64,000 nt of DNA, taken from Enterococcus sp. DIV0660C. Its GTDB lineage: Bacteria > Bacillota > Bacilli > Lactobacillales > Enterococcaceae. Numbering within the stretch: the first letter of the stretch is position 1; each line of letters begins with the position of its first letter. Of this stretch, positions 1-7,799 are shown one piece after another. Below the pieces are notes generated by a model. The model saw only the letters and a program-made list of their open reading frames with translations, made no database searches and was not told the DNA's origin. The stretch is taken from NCBI RefSeq assembly GCF_017316125.1, contig NZ_JAFLWA010000008.1, positions 1 to 64,000 on the forward strand, in the 5' to 3' direction. Made by a program: the position numbers and the translations under genes.

Positions 1-38
1 TTCCTTGTCTCGTTTTTTATCTAACTAGTTTGCTTACT

Positions 39-683
39 CTACTCACTTATTTTCTTGAGATGTTCTTCCTTAAGCGAATAATAGTTTTCCATTTGTTTTT
101 GCCACTTCTCTTTATCAGCCCGATTGACTTCACGAATTACTTTTGCTGGGTTTCCACCAACGATCGTATGATCTGGTACATCTTTGGTAACGACTGCACC
201 CGCAGCAATAATCGAATCATTACCAATCGTTATCCCTGGTAGCAGCACACTGTTTCCGCCAATCCAAACATTATTTCCCACAGTAATCGGTAAACCAAAT
301 TCTAAATCAGTTATACGAATATCCGCATCTGTTGGATGACCTGCGGTAAAGAAACTGACTCGCGGTCCCACCATGACATTATCCCCAATTTTTATTTTAT
401 TCACATCTAGAAAGATGCAATCCATGTTTGCGTAAAAATTTTCGCCAATTTCCACATGGCGACCATAGTCGACATGAAGTGGTGGGTTAACATAAATATG
501 TTCACCCGTTTTGCCAAAGAGTTCTTTTTCCAACGCCACGATTTTTCTTGTTTCATCAATAGGTAATTGATTGATTTTTTGTGCTAGCTTTTGTCCATTA
601 ATCGAGCGATTTTCCGGAAAAATACCTGATGCTTGATAAAGTTCACCAGCTAACATTTGCTCGTAATCAAAATCTTTTACCAT
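39..683 (-). CDS. Maltose/galactoside O-acetyltransferase family protein
   Basis: Left-handed beta-helix acyltransferase of the Maa/LacA type, which moves an acetyl group from acetyl-CoA to a sugar hydroxyl in the cytoplasm. Seen: an N-terminal maltose-acetyltransferase-like helical segment (about residues 1-60), then imperfect hexapeptide repeats, with the family signature GNNVWIGGNSVLLPGITIG, the likely catalytic His in TAGHPTD, and the C-terminal GNPAKVIR. The ATG at 683 is preferred over the ATG six bases upstream because the AAGGCGGGG ribosome site overlaps or abuts the upstream one. The length (214 aa) is near the usual size. The actual sugar is not predictable. It is followed on the same strand by unrelated genes and looks like a stand-alone gene. 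Confidence 0.88.
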   Translation of the reverse strand: MVKDFDYEQMLAGELYQASGIFPENRSINGQKLAQKINQLPIDETRKIVALEKELFGKTGEHIYVNPPLHVDYGRHVEIGENFYANMDCIFLDVNKIKIGDNVMVGPRVSFFTAGHPTDADIRITDLEFGLPITVGNNVWIGGNSVLLPGITIGNDSIIAAGAVVTKDVPDHTIVGGNPAKVIREVNRADKEKWQKQMENYYSLKEEHLKKISE

Positions 684-710
684 TCGCATCCCCGCCTTTT
701 TTATTCGTAA

Positions 711-1100
711 TCAGTCAACCAAATCTGTCGTTAATTCAATCAAATTTCCTTCTGGATCTTGGATTACTGCCTCATAGTAGCCATCTCCTGTTGTTCGCGG
801 TCCACTCAGTAAAGGATAACCATCTTGGACAAGCTGGTCAGTGAAACGGTCCACCTCTTGTTTCGTCCCTACCGCCATCGCTAAGTGTGCATACCCTAGA
901 TGATCTGTGACTCGATTTGCTAGATGCGGTTTCGTTGTCAATTCTAAGCGACTTCCTGAATCAAAACTTAAAAAGTAAGATTGAAATTGTGTTTTTGGAT
1001 TACGATAGCGTTCACTGCTTGTTGCATGAAAATATTTTTCGTAAAACGTTCTCATTTTTTCCAAATCTTTCGTCCAAATAGCTAAATGTTCAATGTGCAT
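711..1100 (-). CDS. VOC family (glyoxalase/bleomycin-resistance fold) protein
   Basis: Single-domain vicinal-oxygen-chelate protein (129 aa) made of two beta-alpha-beta-beta-beta units. Candidate metal ligands are visible in the usual places: His5 in HIEHLAIW, Glu in SRLELTT, His in GYAHLAMAV and Glu in GNLIELT. Such proteins are glyoxalase I-like lyases, dioxygenases or binding proteins for thiol-reactive compounds; the sequence alone does not tell which. The pattern of four ligands and the 'DPEGNLIELT' ending resemble lactoylglutathione-lyase-like members. It lies just upstream of the acetyltransferase gene with a 27-base gap, so the two could be co-transcribed. Confidence 0.85.
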   Translation of the reverse strand: MHIEHLAIWTKDLEKMRTFYEKYFHATSSERYRNPKTQFQSYFLSFDSGSRLELTTKPHLANRVTDHLGYAHLAMAVGTKQEVDRFTDQLVQDGYPLLSGPRTTGDGYYEAVIQDPEGNLIELTTDLVD

Positions 1101-1170
1101 TCCTCTTCATCTCCTAAAACCAGTCATTTTTAACCTATTTGTTTCTGCTATTTTACTCGTCTTCACTTTA

Positions 1171-1806
1171 TCAAATTCCTTTTCGGTGCAACCAAAATGA
1201 ATAGATCGTTGGGATCAAAATAACAATCACAATAATTGGTAGCATCAAAAATTCCCATGAAACAAGACCTGCAAGTAACATCACAATACCACCTGCGATA
1301 AATATTTTGGCCCCAAGTCGATTTGTTTGTACCCAATTTTTTTCACTGCTCAATGTCCAAGGTAAACGAATACCCACTGTATAATTTTGTGGGACAGCAG
1401 TTAAAATCACTCCTGAAAAAATAAAGATGACACCGATAAATGCGGCAGGGCTAATTTTCATCAACCATGTTACCTGATTACCTAAAGCATAACTGATCGT
1501 TAACGCTTGAACAAAAAGGGCAATCAGTGGAATGATTCCTAAAACACCATAAATAATCCAGCGTTTTGTCACCTTTTGCTTTGGATCATTCAACACAAAA
1601 AAGGCAACTAATAATTGTACACCCGCGAGAAGAAGTGGTAAGCCAATCAACGCAAATTCTTTTGAACTCCAACCATTCGCTTGCCAATTCAAATCAAAAT
1701 GTGTGGCAACTTGATTTGGAATTTCTTTCCAAAAAATGGCACTTGCCACAAGCGGTAGCAGGGTAATAATCACCGAGATTGCAATTGCTCCACGATATTT
1801 TTTCAT
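1171..1806 (-). CDS. SdpI/YhfL-like integral membrane protein (DUF1648 + SdpI domain)
   Basis: 211-residue membrane protein with about six hydrophobic segments. The N-terminal part carries the DUF1648 signature (IPNQVATHFDLNWQANGWSS) between TM1 and TM2. The C-terminal part carries the SdpI segment (NYTVGIRLPWTLSSEKNWVQ, then TN.LGA). In Bacillus subtilis, SdpI gives immunity to the SdpC toxin and sequesters the SdpR repressor. Here no sdpR-like or toxin gene lies next to it, so an immunity role is only inference and an orphan envelope protein is equally possible. The start codon has an AAAGGA site about ten bases upstream. Confidence 0.82.
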   Translation of the reverse strand: MKKYRGAIAISVIITLLPLVASAIFWKEIPNQVATHFDLNWQANGWSSKEFALIGLPLLLAGVQLLVAFFVLNDPKQKVTKRWIIYGVLGIIPLIALFVQALTISYALGNQVTWLMKISPAAFIGVIFIFSGVILTAVPQNYTVGIRLPWTLSSEKNWVQTNRLGAKIFIAGGIVMLLAGLVSWEFLMLPIIVIVILIPTIYSFWLHRKGI

Positions 1807-1940
1807 TTCAGAACACGTCCTTTTTCCTCTTAATTATTGTAAGGGATTCTGTTGATTCTTCCTCTTTCTAAGTGTACCTGTTCCCCAGCAAACTGCCAAC
1901 TTTTTGTCTGGATTATCCGAAAAAGGATAGATTTTTTGGT

Positions 1941-1976
1941 AAAAAAAAGAGCGAAGCTTAGTTTCTTTCGCTCTTT
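1941..1976 (-). terminator. Intrinsic terminator after the SDR gene
   Basis: A perfect 10-bp stem (AAAGAGCGAA paired with TTCGCTCTTT) is followed on the minus strand by a run of T residues. It lies 58 bases beyond the stop of the short-chain dehydrogenase gene. The remaining bases up to the SdpI-like gene contain no convincing ORF. Confidence 0.85.
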
Positions 1977-2033
1977 ACCTAAAAAGTCATTCACGTTACC
2001 AACTTGATCTCTTCTCAAATATGATGGGTTTTC

Positions 2034-2828
2034 TTAAAAGAGAGTTGGTACCAGTCCACCATCCATACGTAAAGCTTCTCCAGAAAAACCACCTGCAATC
2101 GGACTAGACACATACGCTACAAATGAACCAATTTCTTCTGGACGTATCAATCGTTGAATTTGCGACAATGGGCGATGATGTTTCATAAAATCTTGCTCTT
2201 TTTGTTCTTGAGTGAATCCTTTTTCTGCATACATTTCATCTAACATCTCTTGGACACCTTCTGTCAGTGTCGATCCCGGCATCACTGTATTAACAGTTAC
2301 TTTTGTTCCAACTGTCAGTTTTGACAAACTTTTTGCTAATGACAGATTCATCGTTTTTGTCATACTGTATTGTGGCATTTCCCCTGAAGGCATGATTGCT
2401 TCTTCACTAGCAATAAAAATGATCCGCCCAAAATTTTGCGTTAACATTTTTGGCAAATAATATCGTGCCAACTTATTGCCAACCATAACATTCGTATCGA
2501 TAAATTGTTGCCAAACCTCATCCGTAATTTCAAAATAATCCATTGGTTTAAAAATCCCCATGTTATTCACTAAAATATCAATTTCTGGAAATTCAGTAAA
2601 TAAGGAATCTAATGCTTGACCGTCAGTTAGATCATACGCTGCTCCCTGCACTGAAGTTTCCTCGTAACGTTCTTGTAGCTCCTTAACTACCTCATTAACT
2701 ACTTTAGGATTTCGACCATTAATGATCACATTAGCACCTTCTTGAGCAAGTGCATTCGCGATTGCTTTACCAATTCCTTTCGTTGAACCTGTAATAAGTG
2801 CCGTTTTATTTTTTAATTTTAAATCCAT
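2034..2828 (-). CDS. Short-chain dehydrogenase/reductase (SDR)
   Basis: Classical SDR oxidoreductase (264 aa) that uses NAD(P)H in a Rossmann fold. Seen: cofactor motif TGSTKGIGKA near residue 14, NNMG for the central sheet, a catalytic Ser in IIFIASEE, and the YxxxK pair in QYSMTK. The C-terminal MDGGLVP is typical. The substrate cannot be inferred. It starts 28 bases after the HxlR regulator gene on the same strand, with a GGAGG site (TTGAAGGAGGAAATAAC) before the ATG, so it is probably co-transcribed with and controlled by that regulator. An aldo/keto reductase is transcribed divergently, which suggests a carbonyl or electrophile-detoxification module. Confidence 0.9.
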   Translation of the reverse strand: MDLKLKNKTALITGSTKGIGKAIANALAQEGANVIINGRNPKVVNEVVKELQERYEETSVQGAAYDLTDGQALDSLFTEFPEIDILVNNMGIFKPMDYFEITDEVWQQFIDTNVMVGNKLARYYLPKMLTQNFGRIIFIASEEAIMPSGEMPQYSMTKTMNLSLAKSLSKLTVGTKVTVNTVMPGSTLTEGVQEMLDEMYAEKGFTQEQKEQDFMKHHRPLSQIQRLIRPEEIGSFVAYVSSPIAGGFSGEALRMDGGLVPTLF

Positions 2829-2856
2829 GTTATTTCCTCCTTCAATCGTTAAAAGT

Positions 2857-3216
2857 CTATACTGTTTCTTTCATTCGAACTTTTACTCCTTTTGTTCGTA
2901 AAGTATCAACGTGCTGTTCCCCCCAGCTACACAAATTATCAAGAACCTCACTTAATGTTTCTCCGTACTCATTTAATGAATATTCAACTTTTGGTGGCAC
3001 TTGATTATAAACTTTACGATCTACAATACCAGCTTCTTCTAATTCTCTTAATTGTTGAATCAACATTTTTTGACTAATTCCAGTGATCTGTCTTTTTAAT
3101 TCACTCGTCCGTAAACATCCATGTCTTAAATTACATAAAATAATTGGTTTCCACTTCCCACCAATCACATCCATAGTTGCTTCAACACCAATATTATAAA
3201 TTTTTTCTTCCATCAT
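2857..3216 (-). CDS. HxlR-family winged-helix transcriptional regulator
   Basis: 119-residue MarR-like/HxlR DNA-binding protein. The family hallmarks are visible: MDVIGGKWKPIILCNL, LRTSELKRQITGISQKMLIQQL (recognition helix region, split here by function), and VPPKVEYSLNEYGETL at the wing. A single Cys in WKPIILCNL and another in NLCSWGEQH could be redox-reactive, as in YodB/HypR-type regulators. The start at 3216 (or the adjacent ATG at 3213) is chosen because GGGGAAAGGA lies just upstream; the frame stays open further but there is no ribosome site. It is divergent from an aldo/keto reductase and upstream of an SDR gene, both likely targets. Confidence 0.9.
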   Translation of the reverse strand: MMEEKIYNIGVEATMDVIGGKWKPIILCNLRHGCLRTSELKRQITGISQKMLIQQLRELEEAGIVDRKVYNQVPPKVEYSLNEYGETLSEVLDNLCSWGEQHVDTLRTKGVKVRMKETV

Positions 3217-3242
3217 TCGTTCCTTTCCCCTTATATAATCAA

Positions 3243-3287
3243 TAGTTACTAAAAGGTTACTATATAACTTTAAAGTAGGTACTATAC
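3243..3287. promoter_or_regulatory. Probable HxlR operator region (three related repeats)
   Basis: Between the divergent regulator and aldo/keto reductase genes lie three related units, TAGTTACTA (3243), GGTTACTATA (3255) and TAGGTACTATA (3276), with small inverted repeats such as AGTAGGTACT and GTTACTATATAAC. Repeated, AT-rich TACT/AGTA dyads are typical of YodB/HxlR-type operators. That these are binding sites is inference. Confidence 0.5.
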
Positions 3288-3343
3288 ACAACACCACCAC
3301 AATTATATACTAAACACCAAGAATAACAAGGAGGAACAAACAA

Positions 3344-4183
3344 ATGATTCAATCGCTATCAGATAAAGTAGTTCTTAACAATGGTCAAAAAATTCCCGGA
3401 TTAGGATTAGGTGTTTTTCAAATTCCCAATGAAAAAGTAACCGAAGTGGTGAAACAAGGGATTATTAACGGTTATCGTCTCATCGACACAGCTCAAATTT
3501 ATGGAAATGAAGAAGGGACAGGAAAAGGAATTAAAGAAGGGTTAGCCGCAACGGGCCTAACTCGTGAAGATTTATTTATTACTTCCAAAATTTGGAACGC
3601 TCATCTTTCACAAGAAGAGGCACTGGAATCTTTCAATGAAACATTGACTAAGTTGCAATTAGACTATTTAGATTTATTTTTGATCCATTGGCCAGGGAAA
3701 CACGCGTTCAAAGATTCTTGGTTAGCTTTAGAAAAATTGTATGATGCTGGAAAAATCAAATCGATTGGCGTAAGCAATTTTGAAGTGCATCATTTAGAAG
3801 AATTAGCCACATTTTCTAAACTCACTCCTGCTCTAAACCAAATTGAGCTTCATCCAAAATTGGCACAGCATGAATTGCGTGCATATGGCGAACAACATAA
3901 TATCAAGATTCAAGCATGGTCTCCTTTGATGCAAGGTCAACTATTAACTCATCCATTAATTACGGAAATTGCTGCTAAGCATCAAAAAACACCAGCACAA
4001 ATCATCTTACGTTGGGACATTCAGCAACAGATTCTTTTAGTCGTTAAATCTGTTCATGAAGAACGAATGCGTAGCAACGCTGACATATTTGATTTTCAAT
4101 TGGATGATCAAGATATGGAAAAATTGAATGCTTTGAATGAAGGTCTTCGCAGTGGCCCTAATCCCGATGAATTTGATTTTTAA
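3344..4183 (+). CDS. Aldo/keto reductase
   Basis: 279-residue TIM-barrel NADPH-dependent reductase of aldehydes and ketones, closest in look to the 2,5-diketo-D-gluconate/methylglyoxal reductase group (AKR5-like). The tetrad is readable: Asp in RLIDTAQIYG, Tyr in the same motif, Lys in FITSKIWNAH and His in LFLIHWPG. The signature SIGVSNFEVHHLEEL and the C-terminal cofactor segment VVKSVHEERMRSNADIFDF are also present. A strong AAGGAGG site lies eight bases before the ATG. It is divergent from hxlR and probably induced by loss of HxlR-type repression. A terminator follows directly. Confidence 0.92.
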   Translation: MIQSLSDKVVLNNGQKIPGLGLGVFQIPNEKVTEVVKQGIINGYRLIDTAQIYGNEEGTGKGIKEGLAATGLTREDLFITSKIWNAHLSQEEALESFNETLTKLQLDYLDLFLIHWPGKHAFKDSWLALEKLYDAGKIKSIGVSNFEVHHLEELATFSKLTPALNQIELHPKLAQHELRAYGEQHNIKIQAWSPLMQGQLLTHPLITEIAAKHQKTPAQIILRWDIQQQILLVVKSVHEERMRSNADIFDFQLDDQDMEKLNALNEGLRSGPNPDEFDF

Positions 4184-4210
4184 TAAAAGAACAACTTAGT
4201 TCATCTATTA

Positions 4211-4242
4211 AAATCACCAGTTCTTACTGGTGATTTGTTCTT
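4211..4242 (+). terminator. Intrinsic terminator after aldo/keto reductase
   Basis: An 11-bp perfect stem (AAATCACCAGT / ACTGGTGATTT) with a TCTT loop, followed by a T-rich stretch on the plus strand. Confidence 0.75.
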
Positions 4243-4271
4243 TGATAGAAGCCATCCATTCATCGATGATT

Positions 4272-4312
4272 TACAAAAAAGAGCTATGACAAGATTTTTG
4301 TCATAGCTCTTT
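4272..4312 (-). terminator. Intrinsic terminator after the GH85 gene
   Basis: A 15-bp perfect stem (arms 4278-4292 and 4298-4312), five-base loop, with a T run on the minus strand. It faces the convergent aldo/keto reductase and may act in both directions. Confidence 0.85.
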
Positions 4313-4348
4313 TACGTAAATAAGTTTAAGTATCTGCTTGTCACTCTT

Positions 4349-7192
4349 TTATTTCAGCAACTCTTTCATTCCATAAACACCCAAGTCATAAATTCGCACA
4401 GCTGTATCTGAGCCTTGTGTAGGTTTGTCCACACTTACTTTTACATATCGTGCTTGTTCGACAGCAAAGGTATTGATACTATTTTTTTTCGTATTATTGA
4501 TCGTTCGTGATACTTTCTTATACTCTTTTCCATCTTGACTTACTTCGATTGTATAAGCTTTTGTATTCATATCTGCACTCTCGCCACCCGCTTCGGCATG
4601 TGCGAATCGAACTTCACTAACTGTTTGGCTAGCACCAAGGTCGACAATGATTTCATGGGGAGGTGTTCCTGTTGCACACCATTTTGTTTTCAAGTTTCCA
4701 TCAACTGCAAATTCAGGTGCTTCCGAATCATTGGTAAAGGAGGAAGCATCTGTTTTCGCATTTAACGATAACAATGCCAATTCGTCAGGGACCTTTTGAC
4801 TAATCGTAATCAAGCCCTCTATCTCAACCGGTGTTTTTCCTTCTTCATTTTCTGCAGTCAGTTTTACTTTATATACACCTTCTTTTTCATAAGTAACGAC
4901 TGGTGCATCATCCGTACTCGTTTCAATATCGCCACCTTCAAACACCCAAGTTACTTTGTCCGTATTAGAAGAAGATGTATTTGTAAACCTAATTTGTTCC
5001 CCAGGAGCCGCTAATGTTTTAGAAGCAGTAAAACTCGCTTTTGGTAATGTATTATCTGGCCATTCAAACGAAATCGGATCTGATGCCTTTCCTTGATTTC
5101 CAAGAGCATCAACGGGGACGATTTCCAAGTTTGTTTGCTGCGTGTTCTTTTGTCTTTCTAATCCGTTGATGTAATGGGTCGTTGCAGGCGTAACACCTAA
5201 GAAAGAGCGAGTATCGTCTTTATTTATTCGATAAATTTCATAATGATCCGCTTGACTTTCTTTGCTATCCCACGCTAAACGAATTCCCGCATAATTACTT
5301 TCTTCTTCATCAAACACGACGTCTTCTACTTCAGCATTTGCAACAATCAATTTTTCTGTGGAAGGTGAGTCAGTCATTGCAAGCTGCCCTAAATGTAATT
5401 CATAAGTATCATTCGTTTTTTCTGAAGTTATTTTATAGGAAAGGGAAGTGATGGTTTTTCCTGCAAATTTTTCTAATGAATAGTTCAAAGTAGTCCACTC
5501 ATTTCCTACTTTTTCACTTGGTTCAATCGTTCCTGTACTTCCGTCTTCAAATGCCAAAACAACAGCTAGGTTGGTCGTATCTGATGCTTTCGCAGTTGTA
5601 GTTATTTCTGAATCTTTCGTTACTGTTGTTTCCATTCGATAAAGTTTCACTTGACTAGTAGCATTTTTAGTCATATTTCCTCTAAATAGTAAGGAATTTC
5701 CTCCATTGAAAGCCTCAGCATAATCCATCCTAATTGATAAATCATTGTTCTTGTCATGTTCCATTATCCAACGATACGTCGGCATAATATCTTGCATGCT
5801 TCGATTATTCCAATCTAAACTTGATACCTTTTGGCCTTTAATGAAATAATTATACCCATTCCCTGTATTGAAATTCGTTACAAAAGGCAAAGAAGTGATA
5901 GCTGTTTGCTCCAACGCATACGTTGAAATTCCCGGCCAATCTTGCCCTTCTAACGCGCTAGTTTGAGTAGGATCTCCTTTGTCATTGACCCAAAAACGTT
6001 CTTCCCGATTTTGAAAATCATCTGGATCACTCGCAGAACTGTATGTCCAACTAGGAACATATAATCCTAAAGAAGTATATGGAACACCCTTATCATCCAC
6101 AAATAAATCCCAATCAACTGGCGTAGCGTACCCTTTTTCTTGAACATCAATTCCTGCAAATAAATCATAAGGGTCGATCCCTAATTCATTTGCTTTTTCC
6201 TTAGATGCTTTCAAAAGTTCCTTACTTGCCAATTGCTCCGTATTCCACCAGAAATTCAGAAACATGCTATCCGCTACAGGATTCATGTTTGCATCTACTA
6301 AATAAGCTTGGTTTTGATCAGTCAAAGCATTTTGCCAATCCATTTTTCCTTCAGACGTCATCGAATCATACCACATGATAGCTAAATCAGCTTGTTTCTT
6401 CTTAAATTCTTTGATAAATTCTTGCATCAAATCGGCGTGTTCTTTGGTTAATCCGCCCGCATTATCTGCTGTTTGCTCCTTTTTATTTTCTTTAGCCTCA
6501 TCAAAGCTAGTTACAACTGTATCTGTTTCTTGGTTAATGAACCAGCCATCAAACCCATAACTTTGAGCAACTTCAATCAGCTTGTCAACTAAAGGAAATG
6601 TACCATCGGCATCTTTTTTCAAGAAAGTATCTAGCCATTCGATTTTCCCACCATGCGCAGTTTGTGGAAAGAACACAGTTCCCAACACTGGCACACCATT
6701 TTTATGCGCTGCGTCAGTCACATCTGGGCTAGGAGGAACGATGATGCCTTCACCAGATGAACCACCCCAGTAAACAAGTTGGTCGATATATTGCCAGTTA
6801 GAAAAAACATTCGCGTCAAATGTGTTGATTCCTCGTGGTGCATTGCCGCTGGTACTACTGTTCATAATGGACAAAGCCACTACTTTCATCTCTGAATTTT
6901 GTGTGTTGTTTGAAGGAATCAATTTTGTTTTATCTACTCGTGTTGCCAATGGTACAGTACTAACATTGTATTTTGCATCCTCGTCTTTTGAAAAATCCCA
7001 TTGCAATAATTCTTCTGGAAACCAATAAGAAGATTCTGGTTGATTCGTCATACCTCGATCAACTTTTGCTTCTTCCGTTTCCTGATAGTCAATCGAATTT
7101 GACTCTGCATTATTTTCGACACCGCACCCTGAGACACCAACTATCCCGAATACCAACAACAATCCTACTCCACTTTTAACCCAACAATTCAC
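4349..7192 (-). CDS. Lipoprotein endo-beta-N-acetylglucosaminidase, GH85
   Basis: 947-residue surface lipoprotein. The signal peptide ends in the lipobox VSGC (Cys23). A GH85 catalytic domain (roughly 85-420) contains SYGFDGWFINQETD; Asn220 and Glu222 match the Asn-x-Glu pair that assists and protonates in GH85 enzymes, and MWYDSMTSEGKMDWQNAL is another family block. These enzymes cut the GlcNAc-GlcNAc core of N-glycans. Then follow a beta-sandwich (about 505-610), an FnIII-like module (about 612-708), a PKD module (716-798) and a C-terminal F5/8C discoidin-type carbohydrate-binding domain (about 812-943). It is monocistronic, with a cre-like site upstream, so likely repressed by preferred sugars. 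It probably releases host N-glycans at the cell surface. No LPXTG anchor is present; attachment is by lipid. Confidence 0.9.
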   Translation of the reverse strand: MNCWVKSGVGLLLVFGIVGVSGCGVENNAESNSIDYQETEEAKVDRGMTNQPESSYWFPEELLQWDFSKDEDAKYNVSTVPLATRVDKTKLIPSNNTQNSEMKVVALSIMNSSTSGNAPRGINTFDANVFSNWQYIDQLVYWGGSSGEGIIVPPSPDVTDAAHKNGVPVLGTVFFPQTAHGGKIEWLDTFLKKDADGTFPLVDKLIEVAQSYGFDGWFINQETDTVVTSFDEAKENKKEQTADNAGGLTKEHADLMQEFIKEFKKKQADLAIMWYDSMTSEGKMDWQNALTDQNQAYLVDANMNPVADSMFLNFWWNTEQLASKELLKASKEKANELGIDPYDLFAGIDVQEKGYATPVDWDLFVDDKGVPYTSLGLYVPSWTYSSASDPDDFQNREERFWVNDKGDPTQTSALEGQDWPGISTYALEQTAITSLPFVTNFNTGNGYNYFIKGQKVSSLDWNNRSMQDIMPTYRWIMEHDKNNDLSIRMDYAEAFNGGNSLLFRGNMTKNATSQVKLYRMETTVTKDSEITTTAKASDTTNLAVVLAFEDGSTGTIEPSEKVGNEWTTLNYSLEKFAGKTITSLSYKITSEKTNDTYELHLGQLAMTDSPSTEKLIVANAEVEDVVFDEEESNYAGIRLAWDSKESQADHYEIYRINKDDTRSFLGVTPATTHYINGLERQKNTQQTNLEIVPVDALGNQGKASDPISFEWPDNTLPKASFTASKTLAAPGEQIRFTNTSSSNTDKVTWVFEGGDIETSTDDAPVVTYEKEGVYKVKLTAENEEGKTPVEIEGLITISQKVPDELALLSLNAKTDASSFTNDSEAPEFAVDGNLKTKWCATGTPPHEIIVDLGASQTVSEVRFAHAEAGGESADMNTKAYTIEVSQDGKEYKKVSRTINNTKKNSINTFAVEQARYVKVSVDKPTQGSDTAVRIYDLGVYGMKELLK

Positions 7193-7228
7193 CCATGATT
7201 CCTCCTATCATTTTTTATTCTTCTAAAA

Positions 7229-7242
7229 TGATAGCGCTTACT
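7229..7242 (-). promoter_or_regulatory. Candidate cre (CcpA) site upstream of GH85 gene
   Basis: On the minus strand AGTAAGCGCTATCA fits the catabolite-responsive element consensus TGWAANCGNTNWCA at every fixed position except the first. It lies about 37 bases before the start codon, suitable for repression by CcpA when glucose is present. The inference rests only on sequence match. Confidence 0.6.
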
Positions 7243-7375
7243 TAAAAAGAAGTACATGAACAAACTATAGAAATATGAATACAAAATATAGATTCAACTC
7301 ATTTTATCATTACAGTTTTTTATTTGTTTGCAACGAATCCATCCGACTATGTCAAACCAAGAATAAAAAATCTGT

Positions 7376-7408
7376 AAAAAAACAGACCCCACCCGAAGAT
7401 GAGATCTG
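7376..7408 (-). terminator. Intrinsic terminator after rpmE2
   Basis: An 11-bp stem (with G-U pairs) closing a UUCG tetraloop, followed by seven T residues on the minus strand. Confidence 0.88.
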
Positions 7409-7435
7409 CCAAATATTGCGTAAACAATAATTTGA

Positions 7436-7699
7436 TTATTCTGCAGCGTTTGCGTCTTTGAGACCGTATTTTTTGTTGAAACGGTCCACACGTCCGTCTG
7501 CTTGTGTGAATTTTTGACGTCCAGTGTAGAATGGATGTGAGTCAGAAGTTACTTCGACACGGATGACTGGGTATGTATTACCGTCTTCCCATTCAACTGT
7601 TTCTTGTGAAGTTTTTGTTGAACCTGACAAGAATTTAAAACCAGTTGTTGAATCCATGAATACTACTGGATGGTAATCTGGATGAATGTTTGCTTTCAT
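7436..7699 (-). CDS. rpmE2: 50S ribosomal protein L31 type B
   Basis: 87-residue ribosomal protein bL31 of the zinc-independent (C-minus) form: it begins [16 protein letters not shown] and lacks the CxxC pair of zinc-binding L31. Signature [10 protein letters not shown] and [10 protein letters not shown] are present. The type B form replaces the zinc form at bridge B1 of the ribosome when zinc is scarce in species that have both. It lies downstream of rho but has its own promoter. It ends at a strong UUCG-loop terminator. Confidence 0.97.
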   Translation of the reverse strand: MKANIHPDYHPVVFMDSTTGFKFLSGSTKTSQETVEWEDGNTYPVIRVEVTSDSHPFYTGRQKFTQADGRVDRFNKKYGLKDANAAE

Positions 7700-7770
7700 A
7701 GTTTTTTCGCTCCTTTGCCCTGCTTCATTTGCTGAACCAGAGTTAATTTGTCGATTTACAACAGTAACAT

Positions 7771-7799
7771 CTTATCATGTTTCATTCAAGGTTGCAATT
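7771..7799 (-). promoter_or_regulatory. Promoter of rpmE2
   Basis: Minus strand TTGCAA, 17-base spacer, TAAGAT. The -35 box overlaps the last codon of rho. This leaves a leader of roughly 60 bases before the rpmE2 start. Confidence 0.65.

Noticed and set aside
1830-2018. Minus-strand 62-codon ORF between the SDR and SdpI-like genes
   Set aside because: It reads through the SDR terminator, has a composition of non-coding DNA and no ribosome site.
7294-7491. Minus-strand ORF overlapping the rpmE2 terminator
   Set aside because: It overlaps the 3' end of rpmE2 in another frame and crosses a strong terminator; an artefact.
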